A DNA stretch of 64,000 nt from Sphingomonas sp. SRS2. Its GTDB lineage: Bacteria; Pseudomonadota; Alphaproteobacteria; Sphingomonadales; Sphingomonadaceae. The stretch is from assembly GCF_000971055.1 (NCBI RefSeq), contig NZ_LARW01000075.1, positions 20,836 through 84,835 on the forward strand, read 5' to 3'. Positions within the stretch are counted from its first letter, which is position 1; every line of letters starts with the position of its first letter. Of the stretch, positions 8,550-17,763 are shown in pieces. The notes below the pieces were generated by a model. The model worked only from the letters and a program-made list of their open reading frames with translations. It ran no database searches and had not been told where the DNA came from. The translations under genes and the position numbers were made by a program.

Positions 8550-11041
8550 AGACCGCCTGGGCGCTGGCGTTGCGCGACCTGCGCGGGGGGCTTCGCGGCC
8601 TGCGCCTGTTGATCATATGCCTGTTCCTGGGCGTCGCGGGGCTCGCCGGAGTCGGCAGCCTGAGTCAGGCGATCACCGCCGAACTCGACTCGCGCGGACG
8701 TGAGATACTGGGTGGCGACATCGAGATGCGCGTCGCCCAGCGTTCGGCGGACGCCGGGGAGCGCGCGGCCTTCGCCCGCTACGGCGCTGTTTCCGAAACG
8801 ATCAAGATGCGCGCGATGGTATCGCGGCTCGATGCCGAAGCATCGGTGCTGGCCGAACTCAAGGGCGTCGATGATGGCTGGCCGCTCTACGGCACATTCA
8901 CCCTTGCCCCCGGTGCGCTTACCGCCCGGCCCGCCGGCCTCAACGCCGCGATCGCGCCTGCGTTGGCCGAACGCCTGTCGTTGCGCGTCGGCGACAGCGT
9001 GCGTGTCGGCGAGACAAAATTGCGTATCATTGGACTGATCGACGACGAACCCGATCGTGTTGGTGAAGGCTTCACCCTCGGCCCGTCGATCATCACCTCG
9101 CTCCAGGGGCTGGAGGCAACCCGCCTCGTCCAGCCCGGCAGCCTCTATGCCGCGCGCTATCGCATCCGCCTGAACGCCAATCCGGATGTTCAGGCGCTCG
9201 CCGACCAGCTGGCCGATCGCTATCGCGACGCCAATTGGGAGGTCAGCGACCGTAGCAATGCGGCACGGGGCCTGCGCCGTTTCGTTAATCAGCTCAGCCA
9301 GTTCCTTATTCTTGTCGGGCTGACCGCGCTGATCGTGGCGGGGATCGGCGTCGGCAATGGCGTGTCCTCCTGGCTCGATCAGCGCCGGCCCGGCATCGCG
9401 ACGCTCAAGATACTGGGCGCATCGTCGCGGACGATCTTCCAGATCTATCTGATCCAGATCGCGCTGGTCGCGACAGGGGCGATCCTGGCGGGGCTGATGG
9501 TCGGCGCGGCGGTGCCTGCTCTCGTCGGGCAGATCGCAGGCGATGCCCTGCCCGTCCAACCGAAATTCGCCCTGTTCCCCCTCCCTCTGCTGGTGAGCGC
9601 CGCTTACGGCCTGCTCGCCACACTCCTGTTCAGCCTCGCCCCGCTGGCGCGCGCGGGCGAGATCAGCCCCGCGGCAATCTTCCGTGCGCGGATCGAGCCC
9701 TTCGGCCTGCCGCGCTGGCGCGTGCTGCTGGTGATGAGCGCCGCGGCGCTCGGCATCGCGGCGCTCGCGATCGGCACCGCGCGGCAACCTCTGCTCAGCG
9801 CGGGCTTTCTGGCCGGCATGGTCGCGATCTTCGCGTTGCTCGCGCTGGTCGGCCGGCTCGTCCGGCGCGGCGCACGCGCCCTGCCGCGCCCGCGCCGTCC
9901 GCTGCTGCGCCTTGCCATAGCCAATCTCCACCGGCCCGCGGCACAGACCGACCGGCTGATCGTGGCTCTCGGCCTCGGCCTGACACTGTTCGTGATGCTT
10001 GCGGTGCTCCAGACGAATCTCGCCAACCAGATCGAGCGCACCATCCCCGCCTCTGCGCCCAATTTCTTCGCCCTGGATATCAGTACGGGCGACATCGACC
10101 GCTTCCGCGCCGCCGTGCGCGGCCGCGCGCCGGAAGCGGTCATCGACAGCGTGCCCTCATTACGTGGCTCAGTGGTCGCGGTACGCGGCGTGCGCGTCAG
10201 CGATATCAAGCCGATTCCCAAGGGCGCGTGGATCCTCAATGGCGATCGGGGGCTGACCTATTCGGCAAAGCTCGCCGAGGGCAATGAGATCATCGCCGGC
10301 CAATGGTGGCCCGCCGATTATGCCGGCCCGCCGCTGATCTCGATCGAGGAACAGGCCGCCGAAGCGCTCAGCCTCAAACCTGGCGACATGATGACGCTAT
10401 CGGTGCTGGGAGTAGAGATCGACGCCAGAATAGCCTCTACCCGCCGGATTAACTGGGAGACGATGGGCTTCAACTTCGGCATCGTTTTCGCGCCCGGCGC
10501 CCTCGAAGGCGCTCCGCACAGCTATATGGCGACGATCACCGTGCCCGACGCGCGCGAGACCGAGGTCAACCGGACCGTGATTGCCGGCTTCCCCTCGGTA
10601 TCGCTGATCCGGGTCAAGGACGTCGTCGGCCAGGTTTCGACGATCTTCGGCCAGCTCGCCACCGCGATCCGCGCCGCGGCCTCGGTGACGCTCGCTGCCG
10701 GGATCGCGGTGCTGGTCGGCGCAATCGCGGCATCACGCCGCGCCCGGCTCTACGACGCGGTGCTGCTCAAGCTGCTTGGTGCGAGCCGCCGCCAGATACT
10801 GGCGGCGCAAGCAATCGAATATGCCTTGCTGGCGCTGATCATCTCCGGCCTCGCGCTCGCGGCCGGTAGTGCGGCCGGCTGGTACATCGTCACCTCGATC
10901 TTCGAGATGAAGTGGGCTCCGGACTGGGCGGTAGTGTTCGCGACGCTGCTGGTCGGGGCGATCGGCACGCTGGGCATCGGCCTGCTCGGCGCACTGCCGA
11001 CATTGGCGGCAAGACCGGCGGCGGCGTTAAGGACGCTCTAG
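8546..11041 (+). CDS. ABC transporter permease (YbbP-like, FtsX superfamily)
   Basis: An 831-residue inner membrane protein with one N-terminal transmembrane helix, a large periplasmic domain (residues about 40-245), a helix bundle (about 255-500 including several helices), a second periplasmic domain, and a final FtsX core (about 710-830). This 10-helix arrangement with two FtsX domains matches YbbP. The substrate is unknown; the E. coli relatives sit beside the esterase tesA, which is not present here. The 3' end overlaps the convergent mocA-like gene by 15 bases. Confidence 0.88.
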   Translation: MKTAWALALRDLRGGLRGLRLLIICLFLGVAGLAGVGSLSQAITAELDSRGREILGGDIEMRVAQRSADAGERAAFARYGAVSETIKMRAMVSRLDAEASVLAELKGVDDGWPLYGTFTLAPGALTARPAGLNAAIAPALAERLSLRVGDSVRVGETKLRIIGLIDDEPDRVGEGFTLGPSIITSLQGLEATRLVQPGSLYAARYRIRLNANPDVQALADQLADRYRDANWEVSDRSNAARGLRRFVNQLSQFLILVGLTALIVAGIGVGNGVSSWLDQRRPGIATLKILGASSRTIFQIYLIQIALVATGAILAGLMVGAAVPALVGQIAGDALPVQPKFALFPLPLLVSAAYGLLATLLFSLAPLARAGEISPAAIFRARIEPFGLPRWRVLLVMSAAALGIAALAIGTARQPLLSAGFLAGMVAIFALLALVGRLVRRGARALPRPRRPLLRLAIANLHRPAAQTDRLIVALGLGLTLFVMLAVLQTNLANQIERTIPASAPNFFALDISTGDIDRFRAAVRGRAPEAVIDSVPSLRGSVVAVRGVRVSDIKPIPKGAWILNGDRGLTYSAKLAEGNEIIAGQWWPADYAGPPLISIEEQAAEALSLKPGDMMTLSVLGVEIDARIASTRRINWETMGFNFGIVFAPGALEGAPHSYMATITVPDARETEVNRTVIAGFPSVSLIRVKDVVGQVSTIFGQLATAIRAAASVTLAAGIAVLVGAIAASRRARLYDAVLLKLLGASRRQILAAQAIEYALLALIISGLALAAGSAAGWYIVTSIFEMKWAPDWAVVFATLLVGAIGTLGIGLLGALPTLAARPAAALRTL

Positions 11042-11599
11042 CCGGGCATTGGCCAGCGCCTTCGGGGTATCGATGTCTATGCCGATCCCCGGATCGGCGA
11101 CCTCCACCAGCGTAGCTCGATAGTCTTGTAGCAGGGTTCGCCCACCCTGATCGCCGGTCAGATTCGCAAGTCTGGCGAAATGTGCCCGCCCCCACAGCAG
11201 GGGATTGCCGGGCCTTCCCTCGAAAACCGGCTGGAGGATCCCGCCTTCATCCGCGTCTCCCGCTAGCTGGATGAGCGTGTCTGGCTGAACGAAGGGCATA
11301 TCGCCCAAGCAGATGATCGCCGCGGTCCAGTCCGATGGCGCCGCCCGCACCGCCGCGGCCAGTGAATGGCCCATGCCGAGCGCATGATCCGCCACCTCGA
11401 CCGGTGTCGCCCGGCCTTCGATCAGCGGGATGACCGGGCTATTGGGCGCGACCGCGACGATCGGATTTGCCAGTCCAGCGGCGATAATGGCATCGAAAGC
11501 GTGGAGGATCAGCGCCTTGCCGTAAAGATCGGCGAGCAGCTTATCCTCTCCCATGCGGCGCGCGCTGCCTGCGGCGAGCAGGATCGCGCCGACGGTCAT
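11027..11599 (-). CDS. MocA/MobA-like molybdenum cofactor nucleotidyltransferase
   Basis: A 190-residue NTP transferase. It opens with GAILLAAGSARRMGEDKLL, the nucleotide-binding loop of the MobA/MocA group, and has a metal-binding LGDMPFV segment and PGNPLLW further on. MocA adds CTP to molybdopterin, giving the cofactor of xanthine dehydrogenase-type enzymes. Its start overlaps the XdhC stop by 4 bases. That pairing supports a role in molybdenum hydroxylase maturation, although no such hydroxylase is in the window. Confidence 0.85.
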   Translation of the reverse strand: MTVGAILLAAGSARRMGEDKLLADLYGKALILHAFDAIIAAGLANPIVAVAPNSPVIPLIEGRATPVEVADHALGMGHSLAAAVRAAPSDWTAAIICLGDMPFVQPDTLIQLAGDADEGGILQPVFEGRPGNPLLWGRAHFARLANLTGDQGGRTLLQDYRATLVEVADPGIGIDIDTPKALANARLERP

Positions 11600-12528
11600 A
11601 ACCGGCGTAGCGCCGCCGTCGCCCCGGCGATGATCGAAAGCGCGATCTCGGCCGGCGTCGCCGCACCGATCGCCAAGCCCGCGGGCCCATCGATCCGCGC
11701 CAGCTCCTCTGGCGTGAAGCCTTTTTCGGCAAGGCGTTCAAGCCTAGCGGCCTGGGTGCGCCGTGATCCCAGCGCACCGATATAAAAGGCTTCGCTGCGC
11801 ATAGCGGCTTCCAGCGCGGGATCATCGATCTTCGAATCATGCGTCAGGGTGATGATCGCGGTGCCGCCATCGGGCTTCCATTCGGCGAAAGCCTCGTCAG
11901 GCCAGCGCGTATCGACCTCGATATCGGCGAAACGGCTTGCCGCGGCAAAGCTGTCGCGGGGGTCGACCACCAGCACGCGATAGCCAAGCTGGCGGGCAAG
12001 CGGCACAAGACTCTGGCTCACATGGACCGCGCCGACGATCATCATCCTCAGCGGCGGACTGTAAATGTTCAGAAAGCAATCTTCTCCGTCATCCTCGCCT
12101 ATCACGCTCATGCCGGAGGCGAGATCGGTCGTAACCGCCACGCTATGCCCCCAACCCCGCCGTTCGATCACCGCATCGACGATCGCGGGGGCATAATGGG
12201 CATCGTCGATCGTCTGGATCAGCACCGATATCTCACCGCCGCAGGCCAGCCCGTGCGTCCAGGCATTCTCTTCCTGCACGCCATAGTCGCGGCGGACGAA
12301 ACCCCCGCCATCATGCAGCAACGCCTGGGCCGAGACGATCACATCGCCCTCGACACATCCGCCGCTGACCGATCCCTCGAACAGTCCGTCATCGCGGATG
12401 ATCGCGTGCGATCCACGCCGGCGCGGGGCCGAGCCCCAGGTACGGATTACCGTCGCAATGGCCACGCCATGCCCGCCCGCCTTCCAGCTACGGGCGGTGC
12501 GCAGAAGATCATCCAGTTCGTCGAGCAT
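11596..12528 (-). CDS. XdhC/CoxI family protein
   Basis: A 310-residue protein with an N-terminal XdhC/CoxI domain (WGSAPRRRG, then GSVSGGCVEGDV) and a C-terminal Rossmann domain (MIVGAVHVSQSL, VVDPRDSFA, ALGSRRTQAARLERL). XdhC proteins bind and sulfurate the molybdenum cofactor before insertion into xanthine dehydrogenase-like enzymes. The start at 12528 (MLDELDDLL) matches the family better than the longer frame reaching 12570. It is the first gene of a two-gene unit with the MocA-like protein. Confidence 0.85.
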   Translation of the reverse strand: MLDELDDLLRTARSWKAGGHGVAIATVIRTWGSAPRRRGSHAIIRDDGLFEGSVSGGCVEGDVIVSAQALLHDGGGFVRRDYGVQEENAWTHGLACGGEISVLIQTIDDAHYAPAIVDAVIERRGWGHSVAVTTDLASGMSVIGEDDGEDCFLNIYSPPLRMMIVGAVHVSQSLVPLARQLGYRVLVVDPRDSFAAASRFADIEVDTRWPDEAFAEWKPDGGTAIITLTHDSKIDDPALEAAMRSEAFYIGALGSRRTQAARLERLAEKGFTPEELARIDGPAGLAIGAATPAEIALSIIAGATAALRRL

Positions 12529-12637
12529 AGGGACCGTCTTGGGGTTGCCCGCACGCGATGTGCGCGGCATGGGATCCGTGGCTTTGCCACAAGATTTTCA
12601 CGGGCGCACCGCCTTACCGCAAGGACATGGAAATATA

Positions 12638-13624
12638 ATGACCGAAGCGACCCTCGATGTCGTTGGCATCGGCAATGCGATCATCGATCTTCTCGCCCAT
12701 TCGGAGGATGCGTTCCTCGACCAGCACAAGCTCGCCAAGGGCGCGATGACCCTGATCGACGAGCCGACCGCCGAACGGCTTTATACCGCGATGGGGCCGG
12801 TCACGCGCGCATCGGGCGGATCCGCCGGCAACACGATCGCCGGGCTCGGATCGCTGGGTGCGGCATGCGGCTATATCGGCAAGCTGCGCGATGACGAGCT
12901 GGGCGACGCCTATCGTCACGATCTCCTCGCCGCGGGGGTCCGCTTCACCACCGCAATGGCGACCGAAGGTCCGGCCACCGCACGGTGCATCATCTTCGTC
13001 ACTTCGGATGGCGAGCGGACGATGAACACCTATCTGGGCGCCTGCGTGAACCTGACCGCCGACGATATCGACGAGACGCTCGTCGCCTCGGCGAAGATCA
13101 CCTATCTTGAGGGTTATCTCTACGACGATCCGCAAGCCAAGGCGGCGTTCCACCGCGCCGCCGACATAGCTCATGCCGCCGGGCGCAAGGTCGCCCTGTC
13201 GCTGTCGGACAGTTTCTGCGTCGAACGCCACCGCGACGATTTTCTCGATCTGGTCGCAAACCGGATCGACATCCTCTTCGCCAACGACAGCGAGGTCGCC
13301 TCGCTCTTTCCGGACACCGGGCTCGACGCTGCGCTCGACCGGCTGTCGGCGATGGTCGACCTCGCAGCCGTCACCCTGGGCTCGGAAGGGTCGATCGTGG
13401 TGCGCGGCGGCGAACGGATCAAGAGCCCGGCCGCGAAGGTCGAGCGGGTCGTCGACACTACCGGCGCGGGCGATCTCTACGCCGCCGGTTTCCTCTACGG
13501 GCTGACCAACGAGCTGCCCCTTGCCGAATGCGCGCGGATCGCCGGTCTGGCGGCGGCGGAAGTCATCTCGCATTTCGGCGCGCGGCCCGAAACTCCGCTG
13601 CGCGAATATGCCGCCCTCGCCTGA
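12638..13624 (+). CDS. Adenosine kinase-like PfkB family sugar kinase
   Basis: A 328-residue ribokinase-fold enzyme. It has the N-terminal VVGIGNAIIDLLA strand, the glycine-rich GGSAGNTIAGLGSLG segment, and the C-terminal PfkB signature DTTGAGDLYAAGF with the catalytic Asp. Relatives in sphingomonads are annotated as adenosine kinase, which would salvage adenosine to AMP; other nucleoside or sugar substrates cannot be excluded from sequence. The ATG at 12638 follows AAGGA. It ends at a shared bidirectional terminator. Confidence 0.85.
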   Translation: MTEATLDVVGIGNAIIDLLAHSEDAFLDQHKLAKGAMTLIDEPTAERLYTAMGPVTRASGGSAGNTIAGLGSLGAACGYIGKLRDDELGDAYRHDLLAAGVRFTTAMATEGPATARCIIFVTSDGERTMNTYLGACVNLTADDIDETLVASAKITYLEGYLYDDPQAKAAFHRAADIAHAAGRKVALSLSDSFCVERHRDDFLDLVANRIDILFANDSEVASLFPDTGLDAALDRLSAMVDLAAVTLGSEGSIVVRGGERIKSPAAKVERVVDTTGAGDLYAAGFLYGLTNELPLAECARIAGLAAAEVISHFGARPETPLREYAALA

Positions 13625-13661
13625 CATGGATTTTCGTTCCGGCAGAGCCCGGCAAAGCGAC

Positions 13662-13693
13662 AAAAAAAGGGCGGCCCCGAGAGGCCGCCCTTT
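13662..13693. terminator. Bidirectional terminator
   Basis: A perfect 8-base stem GGGCGGCC / GGCCGCCC (13669-13676 and 13683-13690) is flanked by seven A on the left and TTT on the right, so it can terminate both the kinase gene and the exbD operon that converges on it. Confidence 0.88.
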
Positions 13694-13717
13694 CTGTTTC
13701 AGGCTGATGGAGCCGCC

Positions 13718-14146
13718 TTAGAAGGCGCCGCCATAAGCTTCATTACCGACGAAGCCCATCTTCTCGACCTGAGCGCGCTTGGTAACAGCGAGCACCTCGT
13801 CGACCACCACGTAGCGGGCCTGCGGGTCGGGCTGCAGATGCAGCTCGGGGATCGGGTTCATCGTCTGGGTGATGTCCAGATACTGGCGCAGCTGGATCTT
13901 CGTGATCGGAGCGCCATTCCAGAGAATCTCACCCGCCGGCGTGATCACCACCTTGTTCTTCACCGGCTCGATCGGCGGCGGCGCTGCGTTGGTCTGGTCC
14001 TGTGGAAGGTCCAGCTTAACGGCATGCGTCTGGATCGGAATGGTGATGATGAACATGATCAGGAGCACCAGCATCACGTCGATCAACGGCGTGGTGTTGA
14101 TGTCCATCATCGGCTCGCCTTCGGCAGTACCTGCTGACATTGCCAT
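13718..14146 (-). CDS. exbD: Biopolymer transporter ExbD (second copy)
   Basis: A 142-residue ExbD/TolR protein. A short cytoplasmic start (MAMSAGTAEGEP) leads to the conserved MDINTTPLIDVMLVLLIMFI helix, whose Asp is the proton-carrying residue, then a periplasmic domain. It energises TonB together with ExbB. It is the last gene of tonB-exbB-exbD-exbD and a diverged paralogue of the gene just upstream. A GGAG site precedes the ATG. Confidence 0.9.
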   Translation of the reverse strand: MAMSAGTAEGEPMMDINTTPLIDVMLVLLIMFIITIPIQTHAVKLDLPQDQTNAAPPPIEPVKNKVVITPAGEILWNGAPITKIQLRQYLDITQTMNPIPELHLQPDPQARYVVVDEVLAVTKRAQVEKMGFVGNEAYGGAF

Positions 14147-14170
14147 GATTAAAACTCCTCGAAAGCGATA

Positions 14171-14653
14171 TCAGAGACGCGCGGTGGCGTAGCCGGCGGG
14201 CGGTTCTGAGATGAAGCCGACGCGGGTGAACCCGGCGCGCTGCATGTTGAACACCGCTCCACCGATGCACCGATACGGCGTATTGACGTCGCCACGGATG
14301 TGGACCTCGGGAAGTTCGAGACCTGGCGCGCTCGGACCGCCCTGCTTGTCGATCTCCTTGCGGAGCTTGACGACCGCGCGGTCGATCAGTTCCTGTGCCG
14401 TGACCCTGGTCTGGCCCCAATAAACTTCGCAGGCGCCGTTTGAAGCCGCGCGCACCGACAGGGAGACGTTCTCCGGCTTGGTCGTAGTCGCTTCGAAGAC
14501 CACGCTAGGAAGCTTAACAGGAACCGTCTGAATCGCGACGGGAACGGTGATGAGGAAGATGATCAGAAGCACCAGCATGACGTCGACGAGCGGCGTCGTG
14601 TTGATGTCCGACATCGGGGCGTCGTTTTCGGCGGGGCCCGCACTCATGGCCAT
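14171..14653 (-). CDS. exbD: Biopolymer transporter ExbD (first copy)
   Basis: A 160-residue ExbD/TolR protein with the SDINTTPLVDVMLVLLIIFLI membrane segment carrying the essential Asp. It has a longer periplasmic domain than the downstream paralogue, including two Cys residues. The start at 14653 (MAMSAGPAEN) mirrors that of the paralogue; a GTG two codons earlier is also possible. Two ExbD proteins with one ExbB is a known arrangement in bacteria rich in TonB-dependent receptors. Confidence 0.9.
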   Translation of the reverse strand: MAMSAGPAENDAPMSDINTTPLVDVMLVLLIIFLITVPVAIQTVPVKLPSVVFEATTTKPENVSLSVRAASNGACEVYWGQTRVTAQELIDRAVVKLRKEIDKQGGPSAPGLELPEVHIRGDVNTPYRCIGGAVFNMQRAGFTRVGFISEPPAGYATARL

Positions 14654-14773
14654 CGGCACAAATCCTATCTGCTTGGGCGGCTCAACGGACAGCCGGCTTG
14701 ACTACCGGCTCCGGGCCTTTCGTTCCTGGCGAACGGGGCAGGCACAACGCGCCTGCCCCTATTCGTCAGCCGC

Positions 14774-15499
14774 TTACTTCTTGATCGCAGCCGCCGGAGC
14801 AGCCTTGACCGCAACGGCAGGCTTCACCGCACCGGCCGACACCATGTAGCCATGCAGATCGGTCGAGAAGGCAGCAAGCTGCTCCGCAACGACCTTGTTG
14901 CGGCGGATCAGCCAGTTGTAGCCGAGCACGGCCGGAACGGCCACGGCGAGACCAAGCGCGGTCATGATCAGAGCTTCACCGACCGGGCCGGCGACCGCGT
15001 CGATCGAGGCCTGACCGGCAGCACCGATCTTGATGAGGGCGCGGTAGATACCGATAACGGTACCAAACAGACCGACGAACGGCGAGGTCGAGCCGACGGT
15101 AGCGAGAACCGCAAGGCCGTTGCCGAGCTTCGAGTTCACGGCAGCCTGGCTGCGAGCGAGCGAGCCGGTCAGCCACTCATGCTGGTCGACAGGGTCGGTC
15201 AGCTTGGTGTGCTGGTCCTGGGCGAGCAGGCCGTCGTCGACGATCTGGCGATAGGCCGAGTTCTTCTCGAGCTTGGCCTGTCCGTCGCGGAGGCTGGGGG
15301 CGGTCCAGAAGGTCGCACGCGCCTTCTTGCCCTGATTCAGGATCTTCTGCTGCTCGAGCAGCTTGGTGAACATGATGTACCAGGAAGCCGCCGACATGAC
15401 GACGAGGATGATGAAAGTCGCCCATGCGATCGTGCCACCCTGCTCGAGGGCGGCCATCAGGCCATATGGGTTGGAACCGGCGGCTGCGGGACTAGCCAT
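14774..15499 (-). CDS. exbB: MotA/TolQ/ExbB proton channel protein
   Basis: A 241-residue inner membrane protein. One helix near residues 20-42 is followed by a cytoplasmic loop and two C-terminal helices containing GLAVLATVGSTSPFVGLFGTVIG and ALIMTALGLAVAVPAVLGYN, the MotA/ExbB signature. With ExbD it uses the proton motive force to drive TonB. The ATG at 15499 has a good AAGGAAA site. The C-terminal tail is Ala/Lys/Val-rich. Confidence 0.92.
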   Translation of the reverse strand: MASPAAAGSNPYGLMAALEQGGTIAWATFIILVVMSAASWYIMFTKLLEQQKILNQGKKARATFWTAPSLRDGQAKLEKNSAYRQIVDDGLLAQDQHTKLTDPVDQHEWLTGSLARSQAAVNSKLGNGLAVLATVGSTSPFVGLFGTVIGIYRALIKIGAAGQASIDAVAGPVGEALIMTALGLAVAVPAVLGYNWLIRRNKVVAEQLAAFSTDLHGYMVSAGAVKPAVAVKAAPAAAIKK

Positions 15500-15576
15500 A
15501 ACTGAATTTCCTTCTCTGAATCTTGTATAGAATAATGTCGTGAGACCGAGGCCGGCCGGAGCCAGCCCCGCCAGGA

Positions 15577-16221
15577 TCAATCCTTCGGAATTCGCCAGGT
15601 GAAGCGGCCGTTATAGACACCCGTCACCGGATTGCCGGCTGCATCCTTGCCGATGTTGAATCGGGCACGGCGCTGCAACAGGCGGCAGGCGGTGGTGTCG
15701 AGCGCCGGGAACCCACTGCTGCCCGTGATCGTGCATGCAGTGACCTTGCCGTCGGTGCCGACGTCGAGCCTGTATCCGACCGTTCCCTCTTCGTTGTTAC
15801 GAAGCGACGACGAAGGATAATCCTCGGTCGACATCAGGGATTGGAAATTGCCTCGCGGCGTCACACGCACAGCCTGACTGACCGGCGGTGCCGGCGGTGC
15901 CGTGGGCGTGATGACCGGCGGCGGAGCGACCGGTACCGACACGATCGTTGGAGCAACCGTCGGCGCAACCTGTACGATCGGCGGCGGCGCCACGACGGGC
16001 GGCGGCTCGACGACCTGTTCAGGCGGCGGCGGGGGCGGCTGGTCCGGCGGCGGAGGAGCCTCTTCTTCCACGTCGAACGTCTTCAGATCGCGGGCGACCT
16101 TCTTCACGACGTTGTACGCAAGCCCGGTGACGAAGGCATAGCCGATGATTGCATGAAGCAGAATCACCAGCCCGATCGACACCGCCTTGCGGGTGCTCAT
16201 CGATTGATCAGCATAAGCCAT
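15577..16221 (-). CDS. tonB: Energy transducer TonB
   Basis: A 214-residue protein. After a short cytoplasmic start (MAYADQSMSTRK) comes one membrane helix, then a long Pro-rich periplasmic spacer with runs of Pro-Pro-Pro and Val-Ala-Pro, and a C-terminal TonB domain from about residue 130 (YPSSSLRNNEEGTVGYRL). It carries energy from ExbB/ExbD to outer membrane receptors. The start at 16221 is chosen because upstream in-frame sequence lacks a membrane-protein start and crosses the likely promoter region. Confidence 0.92.
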   Translation of the reverse strand: MAYADQSMSTRKAVSIGLVILLHAIIGYAFVTGLAYNVVKKVARDLKTFDVEEEAPPPPDQPPPPPPEQVVEPPPVVAPPPIVQVAPTVAPTIVSVPVAPPPVITPTAPPAPPVSQAVRVTPRGNFQSLMSTEDYPSSSLRNNEEGTVGYRLDVGTDGKVTACTITGSSGFPALDTTACRLLQRRARFNIGKDAAGNPVTGVYNGRFTWRIPKD

Positions 16222-16449
16222 TAAGGAACTACACTCCCTCCAATCCATAAGCCTGCAAAAGGCGCCGGGATGCACCGATGGCGTACCATCGTTGCCCGGC
16301 CCCACACCCGCCATATGTCTTTTAATATTTAGCGGAAGTGTGTCCTTATCGCGACAGTTCGATCGACGCAATAACCCAAACGCCAAGCATGTTACGGTTT
16401 TGAGGCATAGCTCCGCCCGCTCCGTCCCGCTATTGAGCATGAGCTTGTA

Positions 16450-17358
16450 GTGGCAATGAGGACTTCACCGATGCGTCGACTGGTTAGCGCCCGCGAGAAA
16501 TCCACTTTTGGTATGCTTTTTGCTTTTGGCTCACTGTGTATCCCGGCTTGCGCTCTCATCGCGCCCCTCGCGCCGGCCACGGCCCAGGCGCAGACAAGCC
16601 CCGAAATCCGGGCGCTTTCCTACGCCGACATCGCTGATCTGGCACTTCCGGCGCAGCTTGTCGCGGGGGTCACCATAGCCAAGGCAGAGCGGCTCAAAGG
16701 CGATCTCGCGCCGGGTCTCGCGGCCGATAAGGCGCGTTTTTTGATCCAGGCAAACACCGCGATGCTGCTTCGCGGAGCTGACGGAATGCCGGGCGTGATC
16801 AGCTATATCGTCGATGTCCCGCTCGACGCGAAGGGCAAACCACCCAAGCTTAAGAAGAGTCGGTTCATCCTGTTCGCCGACCGGGTCGCCGGACGGCCGC
16901 AGGAGATCCGTCTCACCTCGCCCTACTCGCAGCTCGATTGGACACCTGCGAACGAATCGCGCCTGCGGGCGATTCTCACCGAGGCGAGCGCTGCATCGAG
17001 CCCGCCGCACGTCACCGGAATCGGCAATGCCTTTCACGTCCCCGGCGCGATTCCGGGCGAAAGCGAATCCCAGATTTTTCTGACGACGCGTGACAATCGC
17101 CCGATCTCGCTATCGGTGTTGCGCCGTCCGGGCGAGCAACCCGCATGGTCGGTAGCGCTTGGCGAGATGGTCGACGACAGCGCCACAACACCCGCGCGGG
17201 ACTCGCTGCTTTGGTATCGGCTCGCCTGCTTTCTTCCGCCGAGACTTCCGGCCAAGAGCGTAGCCGCGCTATCCGAAGGCGATGCGGCGGCGGTGCGAAT
17301 CGATTATCGCTATGTCCTGGAGCAATTGGGGGCATGCGAACGGACGATCGCGCGCTGA
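16450..17358 (+). CDS. Conserved secreted protein of unknown function
   Basis: A 302-residue protein with a Sec-type signal peptide: basic residues, a hydrophobic core (about residues 20-42) and a likely cleavage after ATAQA near residue 47. The mature part begins SPEIRALSYADIADLALPA and has no motif I can assign; it contains two late Cys residues. It is divergent from tonB across 228 bases, so both promoters lie in that gap. I do not recognise the family. Confidence 0.7.
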   Translation: MAMRTSPMRRLVSAREKSTFGMLFAFGSLCIPACALIAPLAPATAQAQTSPEIRALSYADIADLALPAQLVAGVTIAKAERLKGDLAPGLAADKARFLIQANTAMLLRGADGMPGVISYIVDVPLDAKGKPPKLKKSRFILFADRVAGRPQEIRLTSPYSQLDWTPANESRLRAILTEASAASSPPHVTGIGNAFHVPGAIPGESESQIFLTTRDNRPISLSVLRRPGEQPAWSVALGEMVDDSATTPARDSLLWYRLACFLPPRLPAKSVAALSEGDAAAVRIDYRYVLEQLGACERTIAR

Positions 17359-17364
17359 GCCTCT

Positions 17365-17763
17365 CTAGAAGGAAGTCAGCTCGACTCCGACCGCCGCGCA
17401 ATCCGGATATACATCGGGCTTGCTGGTCGCGACGCGCAGTCCTTTGACTCCGGCCCGCGCGGCAATCAGCGTGTAAATTTCACGCGCGAGTGTTTCCTGG
17501 AGATTATAGCGCCGGCCCTCGACCAGACGGAGGATCTCCGTCCGCAGGAAATCATAATCCCAGGCCGCCGCCACCACATCTTCGGCTGCGAAGTTGGCAT
17601 CATCGAGCCATATCTCGACCGTGATGAAGATGCGCTGCGGATTACCGACCTCGAATTCGTGGAAGCCGATATCGACCGGCACCGAGAGATCCCGGAGCAG
17701 GATGCGCCGCGTTCGGGGCAGCAGGCTATCAGGCACGAGCCCGTCGAGCGCAGCGGGATCCAT
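17365..17763 (-). CDS. folB: Dihydroneopterin aldolase-like protein (FolB/FolX)
   Basis: A 132-residue member of the FolB/FolX family. It has the IGFHEFEVGNPQ loop (with the Glu seen near the active site), the WDYDFLRTEI segment with the conserved Tyr, and a C-terminal SKPDV motif carrying the catalytic Lys. It would cleave or epimerise dihydroneopterin in pterin and folate synthesis. The start overlaps the upstream SDR stop by one base pattern (ATGA), linking the two. Confidence 0.82.
   Translation of the reverse strand: MDPAALDGLVPDSLLPRTRRILLRDLSVPVDIGFHEFEVGNPQRIFITVEIWLDDANFAAEDVVAAAWDYDFLRTEILRLVEGRRYNLQETLAREIYTLIAARAGVKGLRVATSKPDVYPDCAAVGVELTSF

Noticed and set aside
8279..9931. A 550-codon minus-strand frame
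   Set aside because: It lies opposite the ABC exporter genes and has no recognisable domain; it is a high-G+C shadow frame.
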